A stretch of DNA of 64,000 bases from Penicillus capitatus (taxonomy: Eukaryota; Chlorophyta). The number at the start of each line of letters is the position of its first letter. Positions within the stretch are counted from its first letter, which is position 1. The stretch is from assembly GCA_965649825.1 (NCBI GenBank), contig OZ287695.1, positions 1,116,001 to 1,180,000 on the forward strand, given 5' to 3'. Positions 23,214 to 34,585 of this stretch are shown piece after piece. Position numbers and translations under genes: made by a program. A model generated the notes under the pieces. It was not told the DNA's origin. It saw only the letters and a program-made list of their open reading frames with translations, and made no database searches.

Positions 23214-24939
23214 GCGCCATACAAAGTGCGTATTCTCTCTATCCATAAAGGACGCCTTTCGCCATACGGGTCGGTGTGTCAGTAGCGGTTGTTGTTGTTT
23301 GTTGTCATTGTCGTGCCTGTGACATAACGAAGTGGGTGGTCGGCAGCGGTGTACGTGTGCGATTGCTCGGTCTCTATAGTTAAGAAGTGTCGGTCGGTCG
23401 GTTGGCATGTGGGTCGTGCGTGTTTGATTGGTGGTTGGTTGGTTCCCTGTCGACTCAAGCTGTTTGCTATTTGTTTTGGAAGCCTCCTCCTCCATTCCCC
23501 GATGAAATCAGCTTTCCCTCTTTTTTACATTCTCGCTGTGACAGAGACGGTCAGAACTGCAGTGAACCTTCGGCTGAACGTTTCAATAGACACAATGCCC
23601 TTTTCCGCCATGTGGCATCTCTCTTTTCCTTTTTGTGTTTTTCAAGTGCGTCCATCTACAGCAAAGAATCCACCCAGAGGCCACCCATGGCATTTGTATT
23701 TCCGCGTCCTTCCTTCAGTAAACCCAGTCAAATTGACTAACAGAGAAATTCGTTCCATGCGTATCTACCTACCTACCTATCATGGATGCATACCATATTT
23801 ATGACTCTGTTTACTCTCATGTGCGCTGCGCCTTCACACAGAATGCACGAAGAATCAAAGCTGAATTGAGAAGTGCATGCTCTGGTGTGGTATCTATTAT
23901 CCATGTTTCAGCTGTGTTTCTGATTTCTCCAGACTACTACTTAAGACCTGCAAAGAGCGCCTTCCGCATCTGAAATTGCCAGTTTCGACATTTCATCATT
24001 GACACTATGAATGAAGCAGGCACGCCCATACAGATCCTTCTGTGACATCCCTTCTTTAGTGTGCTGCTGCGCATCTGTCTGTCATGCAGCAATTTTGTTT
24101 GCAAATTTTTCTGTTCTTTGCTACAAGAGAAATGTCAGATCTCCCATAGCCCATTTATTGGCCAGACTCGAGCGCCTTGTCTGTGGTGGACTCGATTGGC
24201 GAAGCTCATATAGATGATGGTGAATGCAGCTAAGATAATATAGGTAGTTTTTTTATGATGCATCTCGCGACAGTCGCGTTAGCGATTTGTGGTTCGTGTA
24301 GAGTAGCTTGGATTTGTACAACGGACACACATATATGTAACGATTGAGACTCCTAAAGGGCTCTGTTCTGTACGCTCGAATTTTGGATCTCATAAGTAGA
24401 CAGACAGTGAACAACACACAAGTACGTACAACGGAAACAGCGAGACGGGCAAACAAACAAACAAGCAGGCACCCACACAGCTATTTATTGACATGCTCTT
24501 CTCTCCAAATCTCATCCACCCCCTCCTCGTGTATGTCATCTAAATGACACCCAACCATGCATCTACGCTTCCCGACAGAACGTCTTGAGACAAGCAGGGA
24601 ATGTCCGTCATGCGTTAAGATATCAGGTTCATGTTTGGCAGCGGCCGTTTAGAATGAAATGGAGTCAGCTGTACATGACCAAAGTGCCCTTGTTGAATGG
24701 ACAGACAGCAAACCGAACGAAGAGCGGTAGCTTCTGTTGTCATCATCGAACTCTTATCTCCTTTCTCTATACCACATTCAAAAATGCCAATCATCAATGC
24801 ATGTATCAAAACCAGAGCACCAAACTATCAAAGATCCTTTAAAGTGGCTGACTCTACAGGCGGCGGGTAATATACTATAAAAGAGCAGTCGGTCAGGTAA
24901 GTTAGCAGGCAGGCAGGCGAGCCGTCGTGCTGTGCGTCG
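23214..24939. other. Intergenic / probable 3' UTR, nothing coding recognised
   Basis: About 1.7 kb between the convergent RRM and coiled-coil genes. Part is presumably untranslated sequence of both. ORFs here have no recognisable motifs. Several short low-complexity patches occur (for example CTACCTACCTACC near 23768 and AAACAAACAAACAAG near 24452). Confidence 0.45.
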
Positions 24940-25683
24940 TCATGCAACATCGTCCAGCAATGGATTGGTATGCGTACGATGCAGCGCAAATTCTTGCAAG
25001 GAATCATCGCATTCAAGGTTGACTTCGCCATCGAATCCCTCATCTTCGCCAAAGCCGATCGCACCACAGTCAAACCCATTGTCCTCCTCTTCCACCGCAT
25101 GCTCCGTTGCATAATCCAGCAATTCCTGAAGGGACGAGATCTCGCGTTCCAGATGCTGATTCTCTTCAAGCAGTTTGCATTTGTCAGAGAGTAAGCTCTG
25201 AAGCTGTTGGCGATCCTGTTCGAGGATGAGGCCTGCCTCGGAGTAGGCAGCACAACGTTGCCGAAGACCATCGTTCTCTTTGGCCAGTTCATGACACCGA
25301 GATCGCGTCTTTTCCAGTTCTTGTCTCAGGTTTTCGAGATCTTTGCTCGTTCCTGTCGTTTCCGTTTCCCATTCCTTCATGACACGTGCTCCTGCAATAA
25401 TATAGGGCATCTCTTCATCTGGTATAGGGAAGTTCATTCCAAGCCATCGCAGACAGTGTTCGACGGTGCCAAATACAGAAGTCATGGCGATGAGGGTACT
25501 CCACTCGACGCTACTAAAAATGGAGTAGACACTTCGACCCAAGAGAGAACGAAGGCCGCCGTCGCCCGACGCTGCGTGACGTGTCGCTGCGGAACGGCGC
25601 TGCGTCGAGGGAGGCGTTTTTACCGTTAAAGGCCCAAGCACCGTCATGGCTAAACAAAGCATCTTCTCCAATGCAGACGTCAT
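24940..25683 (-). CDS. Coiled-coil protein, function unknown
   Basis: The first in-frame ATG is at 25683; the frame is open a little further upstream, so an extra 5' exon is possible. The N-terminal 110 residues contain hydrophobic stretches (MLCLAMTVLGPLTV, and WSTLIAMTSVFGTVEHCLRW). Then comes a clear coiled coil of about 90 residues (LRQELEKTRSRCHELAKEND to LEREISSLQELLDYA) with leucine heptads, and an acidic C-terminus. No family is recognised; a membrane-anchored coiled-coil protein is possible. It is divergent from GCP3 with 312 bp between starts. Confidence 0.6.
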   Translation of the reverse strand: MTSALEKMLCLAMTVLGPLTVKTPPSTQRRSAATRHAASGDGGLRSLLGRSVYSIFSSVEWSTLIAMTSVFGTVEHCLRWLGMNFPIPDEEMPYIIAGARVMKEWETETTGTSKDLENLRQELEKTRSRCHELAKENDGLRQRCAAYSEAGLILEQDRQQLQSLLSDKCKLLEENQHLEREISSLQELLDYATEHAVEEEDNGFDCGAIGFGEDEGFDGEVNLECDDSLQEFALHRTHTNPLLDDVA

Positions 25684-25995
25684 GTTGAGAAAACGCACGA
25701 TGTTCAATGCGCTACCGATGGTCAACACCGACTACTATGTCGTACACTATGTGGATGGATGGACAGACACGACCATCTATCGCTAACGACACCGACACCA
25801 GCTAGACGCTGAGCGATCAAACCACATCTATGCGAAAGGGCCTGGCGTGGGCTGAGCTTCGGAAACGACCGAACTCGGCATTAGCGCCGCCATGTCTCGT
25901 GTAAAGGGAGGATGCCGGACGAGGGTAGGGCGCAAGGGTGATGAGGTGAAGTGACGGATAGACAGATTGGTACGGCTTCGGTCCTTATCATAGCG

Positions 25996-28919
25996 ATGTC
26001 GGATGTGTCCTATTCTAGCGAGTCTTTGCGTCTGGCCGTGCGACTTGTGACGCGATTGACGTTGTCTCCGCGACATTCCGAGCGCAAACCGCCTTCGAAC
26101 GATGCCGCTCAGAATCTCGCCGAGACGGTGCTGAAGTTTCTCGCGGCGTTCGACGGCGTTTCGTTTCCGGACAGCGAATCGGGATTGGTCGATTCGATCG
26201 GGTTCTTTTTGAGAAATCACACCAATCGATTTTCTCCGGGCTCGGGCGTCCGATTCGATGAACTGTATCAAAATTTGACGACCTGTATGGGAGACAGTCC
26301 ACCATTGAGGATGCAAATGCTGCTCCTGCTTTTCTGCATTTCGAGGCAACGAGCGCAGGAAACGCCAGCGCGTTCGCAGACACACAAACTCAATATCACA
26401 CAAACAGTGACTGCCCCTTCTCACTCTTCCAAAGTCTGCTACTGTCTCTCATGTTCTCATCGCCATCGTGTGGCAATGGTTTGACAGAACGCCGCCCGCG
26501 ACGACGTGCAAAATAAGAAACCCATAAAGAAGGGGTCAGGAAGAGACGAGGCCTCCAAAAAGACGCAACGCCCAGCCACTGTTCAGAGTGCGTGTCATCG
26601 GAAGTGCAGGCTGATGCACAATGCTGTGTTTTGTGGATCAGTGTCGCCATCGCGTTCGAAAGCGGTCCACGAGATGCCGATGGAAAAGCCGCCCGCCACC
26701 ACTGTGTGTGAGACACTGCTCGTGCATGACGTGCTCTATATCTGCCAAGGCACCTTCGTTCTAGCTTCCTCTTCTGCCGTATACGTCGACTGTTGGCTGT
26801 AGGAATTGACGGACAGTATATTAAGTTCGGTTCCACGGCAGATGAGGCAGAATTCGTCGTGATTGATCCGTCTCTCACTCTTTCAGCTCCAATGCGTCAG
26901 TTAGTATCACACATTTGCGAACTCGGCTTTCTCTTCAAAAAAGTCCACAGCTTCTCCTCCTCCGGTGCATCGCGGCAGACGGGTGACATCAGTCCTGTAT
27001 CGTCAGAGATCGATGCGAGTATGGATGTCTGTGGCGGCGGCGGCGGCGGCGGCGCGACTAAGACGTCGAACAGCTGTTTCACTTCACAGGCCTTCAGCTA
27101 TGCTGTCAGCAAAGAGCTCGCGGAATACTATCGTCTCATGGCAGTTCTGGAAAGCAGAGCTACAGGTCAAAGGGAAGGAGATCCGAATGCAGACGGTGCT
27201 CTGACACTCAGACGACTCTCTGTCTGGCTGACGGAAGCTGCAAGGAAGATGCGGATACTGGCCGTGTTGGTCGATTCCATCTCCCATCTCAAAGGAGGCG
27301 CCTTGGCCAGCGCTCTCTACGCACATTCCCGTACAGGTATGGCACTCTCCTTACACAGCACTGCAGCTCAGGTGGTGCAGGAGAGCCATTTGCTCAAAAA
27401 TTCATCATGAGGCTGCTGCGAAAAGTCAGCATGCCACTGTTCAATATGATCAAGACATGGGTCTTCGAAGGAGAGTTTACAGATCCCCATCGCGAGTTCT
27501 TCGTCGTGGACAACGTCAATGGGCAGATCGCCTCCCATGGCTTTGATCTTTGGAGAATGGGATATACCATCAATCAGTTTATGCTGCCAGAATTTCTCAC
27601 CCCAAAGCTGGCCGAGAAGATTCTGAGAGCGGGAAAGAGCATTAATTTTCTGAGAAGTCGTTGCGGCGACGTCGAATGGGTCCAAGAACGGGCAGCCAGT
27701 TCCAGCACCACAGATGCCGTTTCCTACACCAATCTCGAGGCCTTACAAGCACTGGTCGAAGACGCTTCATCAAAAGTGGACCGACGCCTGATTAAGATCA
27801 TGACACAGAAATACGCATTGCCCGTGCATTTCAAAGCACTCCGTCGTTACATTCTCCTAAATCAGGGAGACTTTGTCCAGGCTCTCTTGGACTGTCTCAG
27901 ACCTGAGCTCGACAAAGAGATGAGCAAGATCTCAGATGCAGCCGTGATGGGCTATATCCGCACGGCCATCCATTCGAGCGATGCCATGTATGACGACGAG
28001 GATGTGTTGGACCGTCTGTGTATGAAGAAGCTGGGTACGTTTACGACGCAGACGGGTTGGGATGTCTTCGCACTGGACTACCGCATCGATCCTTCGTCGC
28101 CTCTCTCAGCCGTCATTCCTCCGGCCACCATGGTCGAGTATCAGCAAGTGTTTCGACTGCTGTGGAAGCTGAAGAAGACAGAAGGGAATCTGAATGAATG
28201 CTGGAAAGGCCTCAAGTGTATCAGCAGAGGAGCCAATCGACCGGATCTGGGCATGGGCAAAAGAGTGAGAGAATTGCTGTTGATGGCATTTAATCTCCGA
28301 TCGAAGCTGGCACACTTTTGTATCAACTTCCAGCATTACGTCATGTTTGAAGTACTGGAAGGCGCGTGGAAGGATTTTACATCCACTGCCGACAAAGCAG
28401 AAGATCTGGATGCCCTTATCTGTGCCCATGACGCCTATATGCAGTCCATTCTGTCCAAGTGTCTGTTGGATGACAGTCCAACGGCGCACGAATTGAGGAA
28501 CCGTCTGTCAGAGTACTTTAGACTGATTGATGGCTTTACCAAGATGATCATTCGTCTGGTCTGCGACGCAGAACAGATTCTCCATCTCCTGTACGCACGT
28601 CTCAAAGGCGCAGACGGGCTACAGAATTGGGAGGGGAGTGCACGGCCAGAAGTCGATGATGTGCCCCCAGAATACTACCACGAAATGAAGAGCCACTTTG
28701 CCGCTATCGTGGATAAATACGAGATATTCATTCACTCATTTACGGAACAGGTTATCTCACTCTTTTCGTCTATATCCGTCATTTGTGTGATATCAGGTGA
28801 GCGGCGAGGCCCATATAGATTTGCGGTTCCTCATGTTCCGATTAGATTTTGACGAGACCGTCAGTAAACAGGATGTAGATGCAGAAGCAATGATTAGCGA
28901 AGAAACGATGCAGGAGTGA
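25996..28919 (+). CDS. Gamma-tubulin complex component 3 (GCP3/Spc98)
   Basis: Five exons: 25996-26406, 26488-26749, 26803-27336, 27372-28750 and 28797-28919, about 902 residues, normal for GCP3. Diagnostic pieces run in order: VLYICQGIDGQYIKF, PMRQLVSHICELGFLFKKV, LRRLSVWLTEAARKMRILAV, KILRAGKSINFLRSRCGD, YILLNQGDFVQALLDCLRPE, GWDVFALDYRIDPSSPLS, VFRLLWKLKKTEGNLNECWK, and NFQHYVMFEVLEGAWKDF in the C-terminal GRIP2 region. GCP3 with GCP2 builds the small gamma-tubulin complex that nucleates microtubules. Intron 2 (26750-26802) begins GC rather than GT, and intron 3 is only 35 bp. The second exon (lysine-rich, weakly conserved) is the least certain part. Confidence 0.93.
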
Positions 28920-29042
28920 GTGCGTCCATCGCCTTCAAAGCCTTCAATCGAATAGACCCAATTGCTGGCCATTTTATGCCTGAACTCGCATAGCAGCTTT
29001 AACCAGTCTCTGTCTGTACAAAGAAAACCGTCAAACCAAAGC

Positions 29043-30630
29043 TCACGGTTGAGCTGTCCCATTGCTGCTATTGCTAGTGCTGAGTTCTTTAATAACTTTC
29101 TCCGCGACTTCTTTCTCGAGCAGAATAGAATACAGTTCATTGCCTTTGTCATCTCTTTGCTTTTTGACGAGCTCGTGGTCGACGAACTCGTTGAGGTGAC
29201 TTCTCAGAACGGAGACATTCGACACCAGGAAACGCTGCTTGCATTTCTTGTACAGATCACTGAAAGAGACCCCTTCCGGTTTGGCACGTCCCGCACTCTT
29301 CTCCCGTGTCGTGTTGGGAACGGAGACAGATTGCAGTGGCATGGAGCGAAACGCCGGCATCGTTTCTTCTTGTGCCAAAAGGAGAAAGATCTGCTGAGCA
29401 TTCGCAACAAAACTCTTCAAAACGAGCAACGCCATTTCAGCCTCCCGTGCATCCGAAGCCTTGCTCTCTACACACACATCCATCTATCGAGACATGACCC
29501 GCAGATGACCAACACCTTTGGTGCGATTGAGGGCGATTGGACGATCGGCTGCTTCTTCAAAGTAATGCTGGCAGGTGTGGACGGCGAATGTGCTCCAGCC
29601 AAAGAGCGATGAGGTCTGTGCGTTCCACAGGAGACTGGCATTGATGTTTTCCATCGATGCCACTATCGAGATGTTGGGAGATGCAGCGAGCTTTGCCAAA
29701 ATGAGTTGATCCTGTTTGCCTCTAAGACTTTCGCTATCAATACTGTGCACAAGAAGATAGACCTTCCTCGAATCTGCTCTGATTCTGTCCAACACATCCT
29801 GACTCGATTCTCTAAAGCAACAACGTCGCATTCCAAACGACCTTAACTGCAAAGCTGAGCGTGCGTCGCCTCACTTTTCGAGATTCTCCTTAAAGTACAG
29901 TTCGCCGATGCTGCGGAGAATGTCTTTGCTGGTCACTCCTTTGAATCCTTTGATGGATAGTACTGCGCCATCCTGACAGTGATGTGACGTTCCGAAGCCG
30001 TCCAGAAGCTCCACTGTTGAACCGAGACCATAGATCAGGAGATTATGACCCAGGTCAAACTGCGCTTTCCATTCCCGATACGTCCTCGCGTTCTCTTTCG
30101 GATCCAGCTTCGCCGTTCTCGGCTGCGCCTCTTCAAATTGCCGCGTGCTCATGGGCGGAATGCGCAGATCCGAAAATCGCCTTTCGGTCCGTCTGCCCCT
30201 TCGCTTTCGATGGCTGAAATACGATGACGCTGCTGGACTGGCCACATCTCCCGGGCGCGGTCCTTCCGATACGATCAGTGTCTTCAGTCCATATGGCGGA
30301 ATTCCATGAAAATTCACAGACGACAGTCGCGCATGGGCGATTCGACTATTGCGCATGGGAGCCGGCGTCATCAAGCGGTTGGAGGCAGTGGAGGGCGACG
30401 GAGTCAAGACACTACACAGAGAAGTGGATCCACCCACGTCCAGTGCCGTGGCCTTACCGCGTGGCCTTGGGCGTCTTGAACTCAACGTGCTCGACAGGGG
30501 TGTTCTCATTCCGCGCTTGCTCCGGTGACGTCGAGTGGCATTTTGAACGTTTGGCGTCTTCCCGAACGGGCAGCGTGTTTTCGGCGTCTTTTGCAATACC
30601 GAGAACGCGTTTCTCACGAAGGGATGTCAT
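29043..30630 (-). CDS. ORC2: Origin recognition complex subunit 2
   Basis: Reconstructed from ATG 30630 (MTSLREKRVLGIAKDAENTL) through an intron at 30412-30457 and two more near 29816-29877 and 29460-29507. Matching segments are EWKAQFDLGHNLLIYGLGS with TVELLDGFG, KVYLLVHSIDSESLRGKQD, LAASPNISIVASMENINASL, LWNAQTSSLFGW, and the C-terminal winged-helix part SFSDLYKKCKQRFLVSNVSV with LRSHLNEFVDHELVKKQ. This is the order and wording of ORC2: a degenerate AAA+-like fold followed by a winged helix. ORC2 forms part of the complex that marks replication origins and loads MCM. The N-terminal 150 residues are basic, Ser/Thr/Pro-rich and poorly conserved, as usual. Confidence 0.9.
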
Positions 30631-30778
30631 CGAGAGACAGAAAACGACGCGAAATTTATCGACAGCTCGACAAACGCAAGATCGACCAATCGGACGATGT
30701 TTGGGCCCGGGCGCGTCGACAGGACAGCTCATGCTTTTCATTATACCTGTCATCACGGACGACACAATCAACAGACAG

Positions 30779-33044
30779 TCAGTTTCGGATTCTGTAGAGG
30801 CCGTTGGTTTGGCTGATGACCCTCTCAATGGCCAACGATTCGAGGTACTCGCTAAGCTCGACTTGAGACATGTCAAAGGTATGCTGCTTCACAAACTTCT
30901 CCAGATGCCGGAAGATGTCTTCCAGGGTGGTCGGCATGTCACCTCGCTGTCTCAGAAACTCCATGATGTAGGCGCGGAAGCATACGAATTTGCCGGAATC
31001 GGATTCTCTGGATTCGGTCGTGTGCATCACGTCTTCGTCCGAATCTTCGACGATGGGATCGCTGGGGTGCTCCATTTCGGATCGGCGTTGATACCAGATC
31101 TCTCCGTCCTCCATGATCTCATGCAGAATGCCATTGTTGATCCAGTACGTCATGCGCGATCGGAGAACAGGAACGGTTAGACCGATGTCTTTCGCCAGAT
31201 CTGTTTCTTTGATCGGCTTGTCGGGGCGGAACTTGAGAATGATGCAGGCCAGAACGGGATCGACGGTAAAGGAACGCGTCGTTTCGCCAATGGTGACATC
31301 CAATTCGACGATTCCTGCCCCCGTTCGCCAATTCAGCGTCCTTGGAGGTTTAAGCGTACTAAACTCCTTGGCGTAGACATCGAGGGCGTGCTGTACTTCG
31401 GGAGGCAGCTGGATCTGTGGCTCTTTCGGTTCGGGCCAGTAAAGATAAGAGATCAAGAGGGCAGATATATTCAGAGGACGTTGCGGAGCGGCATCCTCTT
31501 CCATTTCAGCCGCCAGCGTTTTGTCCAGTTCTTTCCGGAGAACGGGATTGAGGCCCTTCGACTGAATGATGTCGTGGATCATGACTTCGCAGTCGCTGAG
31601 CTTGGGATCGTTGAATCTTTTCTTCAGGAGATCGAAGATCCGGCACTCTCGATCACAGTTGTAGTCCATCCTGGTCATCAGCTTCTCTGCAAGGAGCTTT
31701 TGGTATTCTTCCGTAAACTGCTCTTTACTGCTGTAAACACCAAGCAGCGTCGAAACGATATCGTACACCGTTTCGTGATTGTGCTGTTTGCTGGCAGTTT
31801 GTTGCCCAGCGTTCGTGATTCTCTGCATCTCTTTCAGTGCTTTGAAGCTGATCTCTTCGTCTACAGGACACATATGATATCGCATCTGCTGGCAGAGAGG
31901 AAGAAAAATGTACCTTCTTCTCCAAAGACATCGTTCTGTGCATCTGCCATTTCTTCCAGGACGCACGGCGTCTGCTGTTTCGTATCTGCCAAAACAGAAA
32001 CGATGCATTTCATTGTATCGATCCGATCTCGTAAGTAGGCTTTGTATGTCTCGCCTACGGATTCCATGACTTTGCCTACAGAACTCAGCGCCTGTATAAG
32101 ATTGGATCCGATCGCTGCGTCTGATACTGTTTGGGCCGATCTCTGCAAACATCTTTGATGCTATGAGGAAATGATAGATGATGTCCTGTGTGGCGGCGCC
32201 GGCTTGAAGCAGATGCCTTTTCACTTGATCGGTAAAGGCCGCAATGATCTCCGTTTCTTGAATGTGGGCAAGATTCAAACTTGTTTTCAGATCGGACACG
32301 GCTCGACGGCTGTTCGGATAATCGCTGACCATTTCGTAGAGCTGATCGATACGTTTTAGGCCGACGGCACGTCCAACACAGGCAAGCAGCACCTGTTCCC
32401 ACTCGGGGAGAGCATTTGGCTCGACCATGCATTCGAGAAAACAGTTCTTCATAGTCATGGCATAGTCCTGGAGTCCTTTATAGATCTCCTGCCATTTGTC
32501 ATCCTTACGTGACATGGCCAGGTACGTCAGACGATCCTTCAGTTGGGCGAATACCGTCGTCTTGATCGCACTCTCGTGGATCTCGTGTAGTTCCAGGTAC
32601 CTTATTTGACAACCGAAATTCCATTTTGACATGACAGGACTTGGAATCTCACTTGAGTGAATCTCGCACGTCTCTGAAGGAATGGATGGTCAATGGATCG
32701 AGATTGGGACGCTGAGTCTCGTATTGAGTCGGATCGAGAAATTCGCCAATCTTTTGCGGATAGAACGCACGTACCAATTCTGCAGAAGCAGCCGGTCTTC
32801 ACATACAAAGATGTACCATTCCCTGCGTGTACCTCGCAGTGCAGGTTGAGAGTGTCGAATGAGGCAGAGCTGCGCTCTGGCAATGATACGTCGCAGTTTG
32901 CGCTGTTCGTGTGGCACAATACTGGGCGTCATTTTTGAACACATCTGCAACAAATGTATAAAAAACTCCACAATCATCAAGACCTTTCCATAGTACACCT
33001 AATCGCACACTCTGCTGGTTTGCTGCATTTCTTGGCAGCGACAC
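30779..33044 (-). CDS. APC2: Anaphase-promoting complex subunit 2 (cullin-like)
   Basis: Introns at 31861-31913, 32076-32127, 32601-32652 and 32780-32832 (52-53 bp) make one long frame. Matches: SKVMESVGETYKAYLRDR and DTMKCIVSVLAD, VYDIVSTLLGVYSSKEQF, EEYQKLLAEKLMTRMDYN, CRIFDLLKKRFNDPKLSDCE, YWPEPKEPQIQLPPEVQ, RTLNWRTGAGIVELDVTI, FTVDPVLACIILKF, and a C-terminal winged helix ending ERVISQTNGLYRIRN. The C-terminus is the APC2 type and lacks the neddylation motif of canonical cullins. APC2 binds the RING subunit APC11 in the ubiquitin ligase that drives anaphase. Exons upstream of about 32945 are unresolved, so the start is approximate and could lie as far as 33300. Confidence 0.88.
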
Positions 33045-34585
33045 GAACGTGGAGCGTGCAACCGAATTCTGCCGCGTTGGCAGGTTGCCCGAAGACGTCC
33101 GGTGCAGAACGCGTCCATAAATTCTTCGCCAAGTGGTCTTGGATGTAGCTCTGATGCGAGCCGAGTGTCGATAAGGGTCATCGGGGAGACATCAGGTATT
33201 GCCACGCACTTCTGCTTTTTTCCGTATGAGTCCCAAGAACTTCTTCCAAGTCGGGGCGTTTCTGCACAGCTTTCGCAGTCCATCGACTTCGAACCGTATC
33301 TCAAAAAACCGCTAAAACGGCGACGTCAAGCTGAATGTCGTCGATACGATCTTCACCTGCATCGCATCGTCCGTCTGGTAAGACTCGACTTGGCGACGGA
33401 AGTCTGTGAATGTCGCCAGTGCGAATGGAGGCATCGACGATGACGACGAAGACGTGATATCCGGTAACAATGCCATTGCGAGGGATCACCCGACAACAAT
33501 GCACGTCGTATGTCACAGACGTCAATGCAATCGATCGTCATTTCATCAATTAACAAACGCATCACCAGAGAAGCATCTTAGTAGACGGAATCCACAGATA
33601 TCGCAGTTTGTCGGCCCGCAGGTGACAAATCGCTGCCGATCTTGACATGGAGGGAATGGAGTTGGGGCGCATATGTTTAAAACGTGCAGTGCGTACAGCT
33701 AAGGTCGATACAGTACATCTATCTCTTCGATGCCATTTCAAGATTTTTCCATCTATTGGAAAGACCGTCCCAGACGCGACGCGATAGACCGAAGGCGTCA
33801 TGGTCTGCGTGTGTTCTGACCTTCGCCATAGCATTTCAGAATACCAGCATCAATGACAATAGAACACGGAGCGATGTAAAGCGAGGAATGCAAACTCCGC
33901 GTAGAGTCTGCCCTTCCTTCGCCGGCACGACCGTGTGGATTTTCGTATACTTCTCCGAATGGACATCCTTCTTGTCTTCCGCGGTGGCCGTAGCTGCCTC
34001 AGACAACGAGAGTGTCTTTGAAACGCTCTTGGAGGGCGGCGGTGAAGCATAGCATTGCAAAACGCCGTGTGCACAGCGCCCGACGCAGTAGTGGAAAACG
34101 AGACTTCACAAGACATTCATTCCGACGACCTCTCCATCACAGCAGGGCATCTCAAACAGCAGAGACGACAAGCATTTTAGCGCCATCACACTCGACAAAC
34201 GCCGATCGTCCAACTCAGTTTTCACGTCGTATCTATCTCTCTAAAGCTTCCGATGTCGACTCCCGCACGACGGGTTCTACCCGACGGGTAATACAAGACA
34301 AAGCCATCGCGTATGATGTGACCGTGCGAAGACCACGTGAGTGAGAGGACCATCATCCGTTCGGACGGCGGCAAAGGCAACGTGCTCTTTGATGTGACGT
34401 GGTCCCTTCTACAGCGACGTCCTTTTCATCTCGACCGTCGGATCTGTGCGCTGCTTTTTCCCAGGTGACTTGCTGGCAGGGTGAGTCATCGCATCGAACG
34501 GACTCAACTACGCAAACACTGAACAACTGCGTCTTTGAATTCTTCTTCGTTTCAAACCAACGCATTCGAATCTCTTGCGCATAGT
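33045..34585. other. Unresolved interval, possible unrecognised exons
   Basis: It contains the unplaced 5' end of APC2 and the promoter of the permease gene. Several ORFs of 70-120 residues lie on both strands (for example 33684-34052 plus, 33836-34060 minus, 34012-34344 plus), but none has motifs I can recognise and they overlap each other. I could not build a consistent spliced gene. Confidence 0.4.

Noticed and set aside
22575-23495. Long minus-strand ORF opposite the RRM gene (306 residues)
   Set aside because: It is the antisense of the Gly/Tyr/Gln-rich coding tail and has no independent motif.
30779-33044. Canonical cullin (for example CUL4)
   Set aside because: The C-terminus lacks the neddylation region and reads like the APC2 winged helix, and the YWPEPKEPQ and RTLNWRTGAG segments fit APC2.
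33562-33834. Possible organellar ribosomal protein or zinc finger on the minus strand (CGPTNCDICGF in one frame)
   Set aside because: No neighbouring exon could be joined to give a recognisable ribosomal or TFIIH-type protein; left as unresolved.
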